A stretch of DNA of 64,000 nucleotides, from the NCBI RefSeq assembly GCF_006716865.1, contig NZ_VFPT01000001.1, positions 1,297,001-1,361,000 of the forward strand, in the 5' to 3' direction. The position numbers and the translations under genes were made by a program. The notes beneath the pieces were generated by a model. The model saw only the letters and a program-made list of their open reading frames with translations. It did not search any database and was not told the DNA's origin. Below, piece by piece: positions 55,828 through 64,000 of this stretch (its first letter is position 1; each line of letters starts with the position of its first letter). Source of the DNA: Roseinatronobacter monicus (GTDB lineage Bacteria > Pseudomonadota > Alphaproteobacteria > Rhodobacterales > Rhodobacteraceae).

Positions 55828-56559
55828 ATGAAAAAAACAGCACTTACACTGGCCGCCTTTGCCGTCATGGCATCGAGCGCCATGGCACAGGATGTCGTCC
55901 GCATTGGCACCGAGGGCGCATATCCCCCCTGGAACTTCATCAATGATGCGAATGAAGTGGTCGGGTTCGAGATTGACCTGGGCAATGAAATCTGCGCGCG
56001 CGCGGAATTAACCTGTGAATGGGTTTTGAACGATTGGGATACGATCATCCCCAATCTGGTCGCGGGCAATTATGATGTCATCATGGCAGGCATGAGCATT
56101 ACCGAGGCACGCAGTCAGGTGATTTCCTTCACAACCAACTATCTGCCATCGGACCCTTCGGCCTATATGGGTCTGGCGGGAACAGATGTTTCGGTCATTG
56201 ATGACGGCGTGATTGCGGTGCAGTCCAACACGGTGCAGGCTGGTGTCGTCGCAGATGGCACTGCTGACGGGCTGGAATTCCCCACACCGGATGAAACCAT
56301 CTCGGCGGTGCGCAACGGCGAGGCAGATGCCGTTCTGGCCGATAAGGCGTTTCTGGCACCTTATGTGAACGATTCGGGTGGCGAGCTGGAATTCATCGGT
56401 GATGACTTCTACCCCGGTGCAGGCACAGGTGCAGGCATCCGCCAGTCGGATGACGAACTGCGCGAGACCTTCACCAACATCATCGAAGAGATGAAGGTAG
56501 ACGGGTCGATCAACGCGATGATCGAGGAATGGTTTGGCGACGGTATCGCCAAGTTCTGA
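55828..56559 (+). CDS. periplasmic solute-binding protein, amino-acid type
   Basis: The 243-residue protein has a signal peptide (MKKTALTLAAFAVMASSAMA) and the SBP_bac_3 fold: VRIGTEGAYPPWNFINDANE, VGFEIDLGNEICARAELTCE, DTIIPNLVAGNYDVIMAGMS. It presents the ligand to the two permeases encoded next. The hairpin after the gene suggests that it is made in excess over the membrane parts. The ligand is probably an amino acid or an amine-containing compound related to the catabolic genes downstream. Confidence 0.95.
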   Translation: MKKTALTLAAFAVMASSAMAQDVVRIGTEGAYPPWNFINDANEVVGFEIDLGNEICARAELTCEWVLNDWDTIIPNLVAGNYDVIMAGMSITEARSQVISFTTNYLPSDPSAYMGLAGTDVSVIDDGVIAVQSNTVQAGVVADGTADGLEFPTPDETISAVRNGEADAVLADKAFLAPYVNDSGGELEFIGDDFYPGAGTGAGIRQSDDELRETFTNIIEEMKVDGSINAMIEEWFGDGIAKF

Positions 56560-56577
56560 GCCTGTTGACACCATAGC

Positions 56578-56606
56578 ACCAAGGCCCCCTACGCGGGGGC
56601 CTTGGT
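56578..56606 (+). terminator. attenuating hairpin between binding-protein and permease genes
   Basis: A perfect 12-bp stem (accaaggccccc/gggggccttggt) with a 5-nt loop and no T-run. It is typical of an mRNA-stabilising or partial-termination hairpin that sets a high binding-protein to permease ratio. Confidence 0.7.
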
Positions 56607-56627
56607 CGCCGAGCGCGGGCCTCTCAC

Positions 56628-57509
56628 ATGTTTTCCTTTTGCACTGACCCTGCAACGCTGCCGCAATGGCAATGGTTCGCGTGTTACCTCACGACACCGA
56701 CACATTTCGCGTTTTACCGCTCTTTCCTGATGGTCATGCTGTTGCTGGCCATAACGGCCCCGGTTGCACTGGCTTTGGGGCTGGTGGGGGCAATGGCCGT
56801 GCGTTCACGGATCTGGCCGGTCAGTTGGCTTGGCAAGGGCTATGTGAACATTGTGCGCGGTGTGCCCGATATCGTATTTTTCATGTTTGTGCCCATTGCC
56901 CTCGGCCAAGGTATCGAATGGGTGTTTCACCATATTCAATGCCCCGATTGGGATCAGCCTATCCGGCAAGGCAATGATTTCATTGTCTGTCGAGAGGCAA
57001 AAGTTCCGGGCGTGAACGCGCCTGCATGGGTGCGCAATGCCTATGCGTTTTCGATGGCAGTTGTCGCATTTGCGCTGGTTTTCGGGGCATTTGCCGCCAA
57101 CACGCTCTATGGTGCCATGCAAGCCGTGCCCAAAGCCCAGATCGAGACTGCGGAAGCTTACGGCATGACCCGCGCGCAGGCTTTTCGCCGTATTATCATG
57201 CCGCAGATGTGGGTCTATGCCATTCCGGGCCTGTCAAACATCTGGCAAATCCTGATCAAGGCCACGCCGCTGTTGTTTTTGCTGGGCTTGCAGGATGCGG
57301 TCTATTGGGCGCGTGAGTTGGGCGGGCAGAAAACCTCGCTTTACACCTATCCACACCCCGATTGGCGCATGTGGTATTTTCTGGCGCTGCTGTGCTTTTA
57401 CCTGTTCCTGACATGGGCGTCAGAGCGGGGCTTTGCACGGCTGAACAATCGCCTGTCACGCGGGCAGGCCACAGCGGCAGGCGAGCGTCATCGAAGGGGC
57501 GCAACATGA
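56628..57509 (+). CDS. ABC transporter permease (HisQ-like)
   Basis: The 293-residue membrane protein starts MFSFCTDPATLPQWQWFACY. The hydrophobic helix LMVMLLLAITAPVALALGLV and the later QIETAEAYGMTRAQAFRRIIMPQM (EAA loop contacting the ATPase) place it in the polar amino-acid permease family. An unusual periplasmic loop of about 45 residues with two Cys (HIQCPDWDQPIRQGNDFIVC) sits between the first helices. Its stop overlaps the next permease start by 4 nt. Confidence 0.93.
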   Translation: MFSFCTDPATLPQWQWFACYLTTPTHFAFYRSFLMVMLLLAITAPVALALGLVGAMAVRSRIWPVSWLGKGYVNIVRGVPDIVFFMFVPIALGQGIEWVFHHIQCPDWDQPIRQGNDFIVCREAKVPGVNAPAWVRNAYAFSMAVVAFALVFGAFAANTLYGAMQAVPKAQIETAEAYGMTRAQAFRRIIMPQMWVYAIPGLSNIWQILIKATPLLFLLGLQDAVYWARELGGQKTSLYTYPHPDWRMWYFLALLCFYLFLTWASERGFARLNNRLSRGQATAAGERHRRGAT

Positions 57510-58357
57510 GAACCTGCGCCGAGAGTTTTGAAGGCTATATTTTGCGCGCGCTGGGGCGTGACTATGGCGAGCGCTTGTTGCCGCGCAATCTGGATATTAC
57601 GCTGTGTGACCAGCTTTTCCTGATCGCCAGCGGTCTGATCTGGAATATCTATTTTGCAGCACTGGCGATCTTTGTCGGTTTCTTTCTTGCTGTAGCGGTG
57701 GCCGTTGCGAAATTCAGTGAGAACCGTCTGTTCAGCGTGCCCGCGAGTGCATTTGTCTTCGTCTTTCGCGGCTCGCCCTTGTTCATTCAGTTCTTTTTCT
57801 TCTACTCCGCCTTTGTGCTGTTGCCGCGCTCCGGGATTGATATTCCATTGGGTTTTGTCACGCTGACAGTGAACACCACTGCGCTGACGACGGCACAGGT
57901 GGGCGGGTTGATTGTACTGCTGCTGAACACGACTGCCTATTCGGCAGAGTTGTTCTTCGGCGCGCTGCGCTCTATCCCTAAGGGCGATCTGGAAGCCGCA
58001 GATGCTTACGGCATGGGCCCTTTGACCAAATTTCGCCGCGTGGTGTTCCCGTCCATGCTGCGACTGGCTTGGCCCAGCTATACCAATGAAGCAATCTTTT
58101 TGACGCATTCGACAACGCTTGTTTTCCTGTCTGCCTTTCCGGCGCGCCAACAAGCGGGCGAGGCGTTCTATTACGCCCGGTATTTCGTGGATCAGACATT
58201 CAACCCGTTTGTGGCGTATCCCATCGTCGCGGGGTATTTTGTCCTGCTGACGCTCGCAATTATCGGGCTGTACGGGCTGGTCAATATGCGCCTGAACCGG
58301 CATTTGCCCAAAGAACGCCGTCGGCGTATCCGCTTTCGTCCGCAATATATCCGGTGA
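57506..58357 (+). CDS. ABC transporter permease (HisM-like)
   Basis: The 283-residue permease contains VFRGSPLFIQFFFFYSAF, the EAA loop KGDLEAADAYGMGPLTKFRRVVFPSM and about five transmembrane helices. ATG 57506 overlaps the preceding stop (ATGA). The first 50 residues are more polar than usual, with RTCAESFEGYILRALGRDYG. It forms the channel with the preceding permease. Confidence 0.93.
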   Translation: MRTCAESFEGYILRALGRDYGERLLPRNLDITLCDQLFLIASGLIWNIYFAALAIFVGFFLAVAVAVAKFSENRLFSVPASAFVFVFRGSPLFIQFFFFYSAFVLLPRSGIDIPLGFVTLTVNTTALTTAQVGGLIVLLLNTTAYSAELFFGALRSIPKGDLEAADAYGMGPLTKFRRVVFPSMLRLAWPSYTNEAIFLTHSTTLVFLSAFPARQQAGEAFYYARYFVDQTFNPFVAYPIVAGYFVLLTLAIIGLYGLVNMRLNRHLPKERRRRIRFRPQYIR

Positions 58358-58360
58358 ATC

Positions 58361-59680
58361 ATGAGGCCCGAAGGCTTGAACAATATCCGCATTGCCATTC
58401 CAGACCTGAATGGACAGGCGCGCGCCAAACGCGTGCCTGCTGTGCAATTTGACAAGATGATGCGGGGTGAGGCGAAAATGCCGCTCTCTGCGCTGAACCT
58501 CGATATCTGGGGCAATGACATTGATGGCAGCCCGCTGGTTTTCGCAACCGGCGATGCAGACGGGTTTTTGCGCCCGACCGAGCGCGGCCTGCTGCCCATG
58601 CCTTGGATCGGGCCAGAGGCGGCGATGCTGCCAATGTGGATGTATCATGAGGATGGTCGCCCGTTCGAGGGCGATCCGCGCCATGCCTTGGCGCGTGTCG
58701 TGCAGCGCCTGCACGCGCGCGATCTGCACCCTGTTACTGCGACCGAGCTGGAATTTTACCTGATCGACGATTCCGGGCCGGAGTTTCTTCCCCCCGCCAG
58801 CCCGATTTCGGGGCGGCGCGCTTTGGGTGCGGCCACCTTGTCGATGCGGATGCTGGACGAGTTCAACGCCTTTTTCGATGCGCTCTATGCCGGGTGCGAG
58901 GCGATGGGCATCGAGGCCGACACCGCCACATCAGAGGCGGGGCCGGGCCAGTTTGAAATCAACCTCGACCACGGCCCGGACCCCATGAAAATGGCGGATG
59001 ACACATGGCTGTTCAAGATATTGGTGCGCAGGTTGGCCCGCCAGCACGGCATGGCGGCCAGCTTTATGGCCAAACCCTATGCCGGTGTGTCTGGCAGCGG
59101 GTTGCATATGCATGCCTCGCTTCTGGATGGGTCTGGGCGCAATGTGTTTGACAATGGCGGGCCGGAAGGGTCCGACATGTTGCATCATGCAATCGGGGGT
59201 GTGCTGGCGGCATTGCCGGACTCGACCTTGCTGTTCGCGCCGCATCTGAACAGTTACCAGCGCCTTGTCCCGCACGCCCACGCGCCGACAGGTGTTTGCT
59301 GGGCTTATGAAAACCGCACGGCCTCGGTACGGGTGCCGCTTGGCGCGCCCAAGGCCCGCAGGTTGGAACACCGCACCGCGGGCGGCGATGTGAACCCCTA
59401 TCTGATGATGGCGGCCGTGTTGGGGGCCATGTTGGTCGGGATTGAAGATAAAACCGATCCGCCCGCGCCTGTCACTGGCGATGCCTATGCGCAGGATTTG
59501 CCGCAAATCCCCGAAACGTGGTCAGAGGCGTTGGACAAATTCGCACACTCCAAGGTGATGGCGCGCATCTTTGATCCGATGCTGATCGACAATATGTGCC
59601 GTACCAAGCGTCAGGAAATGGCAGGTCTGAGCGAGATGTCAGAACAGGCCGTGCGCGAGTTGTATCTGGAATCGGTCTGA
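58361..59680 (+). CDS. glutamine-synthetase-family ligase (gamma-glutamylamine synthetase-like), first copy
   Basis: This 439-residue protein belongs to the GlnA superfamily but lacks the adenylylation loop of true GlnA. Catalytic segments are TATELEFYLID, EAGPGQFEINL, GSGLHMHASLLDGSG and YENRTASVRVPLG. Such proteins join glutamate to amines (PuuA, GlnT types). It begins 4 nt after the permease stop, so it is translationally linked to the transporter. The imported amine is probably its substrate. Confidence 0.92.
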   Translation: MRPEGLNNIRIAIPDLNGQARAKRVPAVQFDKMMRGEAKMPLSALNLDIWGNDIDGSPLVFATGDADGFLRPTERGLLPMPWIGPEAAMLPMWMYHEDGRPFEGDPRHALARVVQRLHARDLHPVTATELEFYLIDDSGPEFLPPASPISGRRALGAATLSMRMLDEFNAFFDALYAGCEAMGIEADTATSEAGPGQFEINLDHGPDPMKMADDTWLFKILVRRLARQHGMAASFMAKPYAGVSGSGLHMHASLLDGSGRNVFDNGGPEGSDMLHHAIGGVLAALPDSTLLFAPHLNSYQRLVPHAHAPTGVCWAYENRTASVRVPLGAPKARRLEHRTAGGDVNPYLMMAAVLGAMLVGIEDKTDPPAPVTGDAYAQDLPQIPETWSEALDKFAHSKVMARIFDPMLIDNMCRTKRQEMAGLSEMSEQAVRELYLESV

Positions 59681-59764
59681 ACGCCGCCGCACGCGATCAA
59701 CGCCGACCCTTGCGCGGGGCAGAGCGGGTGTGTAAGATTTGATCAAATTATGGGTGAAGACGGC

Positions 59765-60469
59765 ATGAAAATCGGAATTTTGCAAACCGGGCAGGCGCCT
59801 GACGTCTTGCGTGCGAAGTTTGACGACTATCCGGCCATGTTCGAGGTGTTGCTCGCAGATCATGGCTTTGCGTTCGAGACATGGCATGTCGAGGGGATGC
59901 AGTTCCCCACCTCGGTGCACGAGGCCGATGGCTGGTTGATCACCGGCTCGCGGCATGGCGTGTATGAGGATCACCCCTTTATCGCACCACTGGAGCAGCA
60001 TATTCGCGCCGCCTTCGCCGCAGGTTTGCCTGTCGTTGGCATTTGTTTTGGGCATCAGATCATGGCGCAGGCCTTGGGGGGCAAGGTTGAAAAGTTTTCC
60101 GGCGGCTGGGCCGTCGGCGCACAAAGCTATGAGATGGAGGGCGAAGAGCTTGTCCTGAATGCGTGGCATCAAGATCAGGTCATCCGCCCGCCAGAGGGTG
60201 CGCAAACGCTTGGCAGCAATGCCTTTTGTGAACATGCAGCACTTGCCTACGGCGCACAGGGCTATTCCGTGCAGCCACACCCCGAATATGACGACGCGTT
60301 TATTCAAGGCTTGATTGACACGCGGGGGCGTGGTGTCGTGCCGGATGCCCTGCTGCGACAGGCGGAAGCGGGGCAGGGCGGCGCGCGCGACTCTCATCGT
60401 GTTGCACAGCGCATCGCCGCACATTTCAAGCAATTTGCCCCCTCAACCGCCGGATCGGAGACCCAATGA
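59765..60469 (+). CDS. class I glutamine amidotransferase-like hydrolase
   Basis: The 234-residue product has the nucleophile elbow GICFGHQIMAQALGG (Cys) and the His/Glu pair in SVQPHPEYDD. The fold is GATase class I. In gamma-glutamylation pathways a hydrolase of this superfamily (PuuD) releases glutamate from the gamma-glutamyl acid, which would fit here, although this protein is of the CFGHQ subtype and not PuuD itself. ATG 59765 is preferred over ATG 59750 on alignment. The next gene starts on its stop (ATGA). Confidence 0.88.
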   Translation: MKIGILQTGQAPDVLRAKFDDYPAMFEVLLADHGFAFETWHVEGMQFPTSVHEADGWLITGSRHGVYEDHPFIAPLEQHIRAAFAAGLPVVGICFGHQIMAQALGGKVEKFSGGWAVGAQSYEMEGEELVLNAWHQDQVIRPPEGAQTLGSNAFCEHAALAYGAQGYSVQPHPEYDDAFIQGLIDTRGRGVVPDALLRQAEAGQGGARDSHRVAQRIAAHFKQFAPSTAGSETQ

Positions 60470-61821
60470 GCACCTGGAAAGATATGATCCCACAGCCTGC
60501 GCAGGACTTTCTGTCCGGCAGGCGACTGGACGAGATCGAGTGCATCATCGCCGATATGGCTGGCGTTGCGCGTGGCAAGGCCATGCCAGCCTTCAAATTC
60601 GACGAGGCGTCGACCTACTATCTGCCCACCTCGATTTTCTTGCAAACCATCACCGGCGGTTGGGCTGAGTTTCGAGATGGGGCCGATCTGGAACCTGACA
60701 TGATCATGCGCCCCGATTTCTCGACCGCAACCGCCGCACCTTGGACCGCTGACTGGACCTTGCAGATCATCCATGACGCCGAAGATGCTGACGGCGCACC
60801 CATTCCGACCGCGCCCCGCAATGTGCTCAAACGGGTCTTGGCGTTGTATCATGCCGAAGGCTGGCAGCCGATCATTGCCCCCGAAATGGAATTCTTTTTT
60901 GTTGCCCGGAACACGGACCCGAACATGCCGATCATCCCGCCGATGGGCCGCACCGGCAGGCGCGCGGCGGCGCGGCAGGCCTATTCCATGTCGGCGGTTG
61001 ATGAATACGGCAAAGTCATTGATGACATCTATGATTTCGCCGAAGCGATGGGGCTTGAGATTGATGGCATCCTGCAAGAAGGCGGGGCAGGGCAGGTCGA
61101 GATCAATCTTGCACATGGCGACCCGATTACGCTCGCCGATCAGGTGTTCTATTTCAAACGCATGATCCGCGAAGCCGCCCTGCGCCATGACATGTTCGCT
61201 ACCTTCATGGCAAAACCCATCGAGGGCGAGCCGGGCAGCGCGATGCACATGCACCACTCGGTTCTGGACACGAGCACCGGGCGCAACCTGTTCTCGACCG
61301 ATGAAGGGAAAAGCACGGATGCGTTCATGCATTTCATCGGCGGGTTACAACGGCACCTGCCCTCTGCGGTGGCGCTGATCGCGCCCTATGTGAACAGCTA
61401 TCGCCGGTATGTTCCCGATTTCGCGGCCCCAATCAATCTGGAATGGGGCAATGACAACCGCACAACAGGGTTGCGGATTCCCATTTCCTCGCCTGCGGCG
61501 CGCCGTGTCGAGAACCGTTTGGCCGGCATGGATTGTAACCCTTACCTTGGCATTGCGGCGTCGCTGGCCTGTGGCTATCTGGGGCTGAAGGAACAGCTTG
61601 GCCCGCGCGAGGAATGCCGCACCAACGCCTATATGGATGACAACGAGTTGCCCATGACGCTTGGCGCAGCCGTGGATATGTTCGAGGGTGCGAGCGTCTT
61701 GCACGAAATTCTGGGACCGGAATTTTGCAAGATATACGCTGCCGTCAAACGCGATGAATATAACGAATTCCTACAGGTCATCAGCCCGTGGGAGCGCGAG
61801 CATCTGTTGCTGAACGTATGA
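60466..61821 (+). CDS. glutamine-synthetase-family ligase (gamma-glutamylpolyamine synthetase-like), second copy
   Basis: The 451-residue ligase shows APEMEFFFVARN, EGGAGQVEINLAHGD, GSAMHMHHSVLD and the terminal ENRLAGMDCNPYLGIAASLACG. The N-terminal part IECIIADMAGVARGKAMP resembles PuuA-type gamma-glutamylputrescine synthetase. Two distinct ligases in one operon suggest two amines or two steps. It overlaps both neighbours by 4 nt. Confidence 0.93.
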   Translation: MSTWKDMIPQPAQDFLSGRRLDEIECIIADMAGVARGKAMPAFKFDEASTYYLPTSIFLQTITGGWAEFRDGADLEPDMIMRPDFSTATAAPWTADWTLQIIHDAEDADGAPIPTAPRNVLKRVLALYHAEGWQPIIAPEMEFFFVARNTDPNMPIIPPMGRTGRRAAARQAYSMSAVDEYGKVIDDIYDFAEAMGLEIDGILQEGGAGQVEINLAHGDPITLADQVFYFKRMIREAALRHDMFATFMAKPIEGEPGSAMHMHHSVLDTSTGRNLFSTDEGKSTDAFMHFIGGLQRHLPSAVALIAPYVNSYRRYVPDFAAPINLEWGNDNRTTGLRIPISSPAARRVENRLAGMDCNPYLGIAASLACGYLGLKEQLGPREECRTNAYMDDNELPMTLGAAVDMFEGASVLHEILGPEFCKIYAAVKRDEYNEFLQVISPWEREHLLLNV

Positions 61822-63113
61822 ACCTGTTGTTTGCCAATGACCGCGCGGGGGAATATCCGCCCAGCTACTATGCGGCAACGGCCACGCCGCCTGCGGCTTG
61901 CCCTGCGCTGCAAGGGGCGGTGCGGGCAGATGTGTGCATCATTGGCGCGGGCTATACCGGATTGTCGGCTGCGTTGCATCTGGCAGAGCGCGGCTATTCC
62001 GTCATCGTGCTGGAGGCGCACCGCGTGGGCTTTGGCGCATCGGGGCGCAATGGCGGACAGGTCAGTCCCGGCCAGCGCATTGAGCAGGACGCGATCGAGG
62101 GCATGGTTGGTCAGGACGATGCGCGCAAACTGTGGGATATCGGGCTGGAATCGCGCGATCTGGTGCGTGATCTGATTGCGCGACATGATATGGATTGCCC
62201 GTTCAAACCCGGTGTTATCCATGCCGATTGGAACGCGCGCGACGTCCCCCACGCCCATGCCTATGCCGAGAAACTGGCGCGGGACTATGACTATCACGAC
62301 ATCGAACCGCTGGACCGCGCCGCGATCCAGCAGAGCGTCAAATCGGCGGCCTATCAGGGGGGCACGCTGGATCGCGGGGCAGGGCATTTGCACCCGTTGC
62401 GCTTTGCCTTTGGCCTTGCGCGGGCCGCACAGGCCGCTGGCGCACAGATATGCGAAGGCTCGCTCGTGGTTGATATTCAGCAAGGCGCGACTGTCAAAGT
62501 GCACACACAAACCGGCCATGTCGAGGCAGATCATGTCCTGCTGGCTGCCAATGGCTATATGGGCGGGCTGGTGCCGCAAGTTGCCGCCAAGGTCATGCCG
62601 ATCAACAACTTTATCATTGCGACCGAACCCCTTGCGCCAGATACTGTACTGAGCCGCGATGTTGCTGTGGCTGACAGCAAATTTGTCATCAACTATTTCC
62701 GTTTGTCCGAAGATGGGCGGCTGCTGTTTGGCGGGGGCGAAAGCTATGGCTACCGCTTCCCCGATATCGTCAAGACTGTCCGCAAGCCGATGCTGGAGGT
62801 GTTTCCGCAGTTAAAGGATACGCGGATTGACTACAGTTGGGGCGGCACTCTGGCAATCACGATGACGCGGTTGCCTTGCTTCATGCGGCTTGCGCCAAAT
62901 GTCCTGTCTGCCTCGGGATATTCCGGGCATGGCGTGGCGATGGCGACAATGGCGGGCAAGATCATGGCTGCAGCGATAGCGGGACAATCGGAACAGTTCG
63001 ATACAATGGCCCGCGTGCGCCTGCCCAGTTTTCCGGGCGGTCGCGCGTTGCGCAGCCCTGTTCTGGTGTTGGCGATGACGTGGTTTGCTTTGCGTGACAG
63101 GCTTGGGATTTAG
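61818..63113 (+). CDS. gamma-glutamylputrescine oxidase-like FAD oxidoreductase (PuuB-like)
   Basis: The 431-residue product is a DAO-family flavoprotein: FAD motif VCIIGAGYTGLSAALHLAERG near residue 40, then FGASGRNGGQVSPGQR, and the C-terminal YSGHGVAMATMAGK. The order ligase then PuuB-type oxidase is that of the Puu pathway, in which the gamma-glutamylated amine is oxidised to the aldehyde. An aldehyde dehydrogenase (PuuC) gene is not present next to it. The gene is followed by a convergent hairpin and phaR. Confidence 0.92.
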   Translation: MNLLFANDRAGEYPPSYYAATATPPAACPALQGAVRADVCIIGAGYTGLSAALHLAERGYSVIVLEAHRVGFGASGRNGGQVSPGQRIEQDAIEGMVGQDDARKLWDIGLESRDLVRDLIARHDMDCPFKPGVIHADWNARDVPHAHAYAEKLARDYDYHDIEPLDRAAIQQSVKSAAYQGGTLDRGAGHLHPLRFAFGLARAAQAAGAQICEGSLVVDIQQGATVKVHTQTGHVEADHVLLAANGYMGGLVPQVAAKVMPINNFIIATEPLAPDTVLSRDVAVADSKFVINYFRLSEDGRLLFGGGESYGYRFPDIVKTVRKPMLEVFPQLKDTRIDYSWGGTLAITMTRLPCFMRLAPNVLSASGYSGHGVAMATMAGKIMAAAIAGQSEQFDTMARVRLPSFPGGRALRSPVLVLAMTWFALRDRLGI

Positions 63114-63130
63114 CCTGTCAGACATCGGGG

Positions 63131-63158
63131 GCAGGGCGGCGGCGTGCGCCGCCTTGCG
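63131..63158. terminator. hairpin between convergent genes
   Basis: A 10-bp stem (gcagggcggc/gccgccttgc, one G-U) with an 8-nt loop lies between the PuuB-like gene and phaR. Confidence 0.5.
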
Positions 63159-63169
63159 CGCAGCATCTG

Positions 63170-63715
63170 CTACTTGTTCAGGGTCGAAAGTTTTTGCTGC
63201 AATTCAGATAATTGCTTCTTGATCTCGTCCAACTCATCACTGTCGGTTGATGGCGTGGTGGTTGATGTTGGAACGCCCGGCCAACCGGCCATCATGGTTT
63301 TCATGAAGGCTTTTTGCTGGCGCTGCATTTCTTCGAAACCCGGCATGTTTGCCATCGGATTGGCGCGGGTCATGTTGTCCACGATTGTGGACTGCCCGTC
63401 CCGCAGCATCTCGAATGACATGGCCAGAAATTGCGGCACAACGCTTTGGGCTTGCGTGGTGTAGCTGCGCACCAGATCGTTCAGCACCTCTAGGGGCAGC
63501 ACACTTTCGCCCCGGCTTTCATGCTCGGCAATGATTTGCAGCAAATATTGCCGCGTAAGGTCGTCGCCGGATTTCAGATCCACGATTTGAACTTCGCGGC
63601 CAGAGCGGATGAAACCTGCAATATCTTCCAGCGTCACATAGTCACTGGTTTCAGTATTATACAGGCGGCGGCTGGCATAGCGCTTGATCAACAGCGGCTT
63701 TGCGGTGTCTGACAT
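63170..63715 (-). CDS. phaR: polyhydroxyalkanoate synthesis repressor
   Basis: The 181-residue product has the PhaR DNA-binding domain (LLIKRYASRRLYNTETSDYV, then TLEDIAGFIRSGREVQIVD) and a PHB-accumulation-regulatory domain (about 60-120). A C-terminal coiled coil (DELDEIKKQLSELQQKLSTL) follows. It represses phasin and PHA genes and is released by binding PHA granules. The start is ATG 63715 with GAGGGG upstream. A phasin gene lies upstream on the same strand, separated by a terminator. Confidence 0.95.
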   Translation of the reverse strand: MSDTAKPLLIKRYASRRLYNTETSDYVTLEDIAGFIRSGREVQIVDLKSGDDLTRQYLLQIIAEHESRGESVLPLEVLNDLVRSYTTQAQSVVPQFLAMSFEMLRDGQSTIVDNMTRANPMANMPGFEEMQRQQKAFMKTMMAGWPGVPTSTTTPSTDSDELDEIKKQLSELQQKLSTLNK

Positions 63716-63776
63716 GGATATCCCCTCGCCCATGAATATGCGTTGCCTCAAGACTAGGCGAGGTTTGCATAAAAGG

Positions 63777-63805
63777 AAAGGGCGAGCGTCATGCGCTCGC
63801 CCTTT
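63777..63805 (-). terminator. rho-independent terminator of the phasin gene
   Basis: A perfect 12-bp stem (aaagggcgagcg/cgctcgcccttt) with a 5-nt loop, followed on the minus strand by tccttttatgc. Confidence 0.8.
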
Positions 63806-63856
63806 GATCAGGCATCAACCGGGAGGAAGTGACGCCCGTAAATTTTTCGCGTCAGA

Positions 63857-64000
63857 TTACTTGGTCGAAGCAGTCTTTGCAGCTTTGGTTGCTGTGTCAG
63901 TTGCTTTCTTGACAGCAGCAGAAGCTTCTTCCTGCATGTCTTTGCCAGCAGCCATCATCAGTTCAACTGTGTCCATCTGGACTTTTTTCGCGATTTCAGC
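63857..64000 (-). CDS. phaP: phasin, C-terminal part (runs off the window)
   Basis: The last 47 codons of a leftward gene read AEIAKKVQMDTVELMMAAGK, then EEASAAVKKATDTATKAAKT and end STK. This is the alanine/lysine-rich amphipathic tail of a phasin, the coat protein of PHA granules. The neighbouring phaR supports it. Confidence 0.85.
   Translation of the reverse strand, partial: AEIAKKVQMDTVELMMAAGKDMQEEASAAVKKATDTATKAAKTASTK

Noticed and set aside
54993..59746. Shared TTGATCAA palindromes before the ABC ATPase gene and before the amidotransferase gene
   Set aside because: The 8-mer also occurs inside the IS630 copies and in phaR, so it is no more than chance level without further evidence.

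Overview
The window reads as chromosomal DNA of a Rhodobacterales alphaproteobacterium (Rhodobacter/Roseobacter group). It is GC-rich, has a glnB-glnA operon, a PhaR/phasin pair at the right edge, a CryB-type iron-sulfur cryptochrome, a BLUF photoreceptor and many amine/betaine-type catabolic genes. Assignment to a genus is not possible from the sequence alone.

Layout. 0-4.5 kb: nitrogen control (glnA, glnB), NAD(P)HX repair, a Hint-domain protein and tRNA-Leu. 5-8.4 kb: a secreted Ala/Thr-rich protein, then a leftward three-gene unit of Tat-exported flavin amine oxidase, exported cytochrome c and exported RidA-like protein. 8.6-15.4 kb: LysR regulator, MhqO-like ring-cleavage VOC protein, an IS630-type IS, an FMN reductase, and a fused MhqO/MhqD-like gene split by IS630 copy 1; together this looks like a quinone/electrophile detoxification locus. 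15.7-22.7 kb: dehydrogenase, class II aldolase, gamma-butyrobetaine-hydroxylase-like dioxygenase, aldehyde dehydrogenase, GMC oxidoreductase and LysR, probably one catabolic module. 22.7-38.3 kb: mostly housekeeping (dapD, ileS, moaA, three tRNAs in the window overall), a SDR/cryptochrome/aminotransferase run, and IS630 copy 2 between a membrane protein and a LytTR regulator.

38.4-53.2 kb is an insertion-sequence graveyard. An IS1634-type IS carries a large-serine-recombinase element inside its transposase gene. A BLUF gene follows, and then an AT-richer gene that I can reassemble in frame from three pieces into a 330-residue DUF5343 plus Swt1/HEPN-like protein. It was broken by an ISL3 element (itself broken by IS630 copy 3) and by IS630 copy 4 (itself broken by an IS66 element with a fourth ORF). 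Target-site duplications are visible for almost every step.

53.2-64 kb returns to intact backbone: ettA, then a polar amino-acid-type ABC transporter followed by two glutamine-synthetase-like ligases, a class I glutamine amidotransferase and a PuuB-like oxidase (a gamma-glutamylation route for an amine), then phaR and the end of a phasin gene.

The strongest new observations are the reassembled DUF5343-HEPN gene, the evidence that the four near-identical IS630-like copies duplicate 3 bp (TWA) rather than the usual TA, the fused MhqO-MhqD gene, and the amine oxidase/cytochrome c/RidA export module. I did not find a CRISPR array or an unmistakable intact new defence system.
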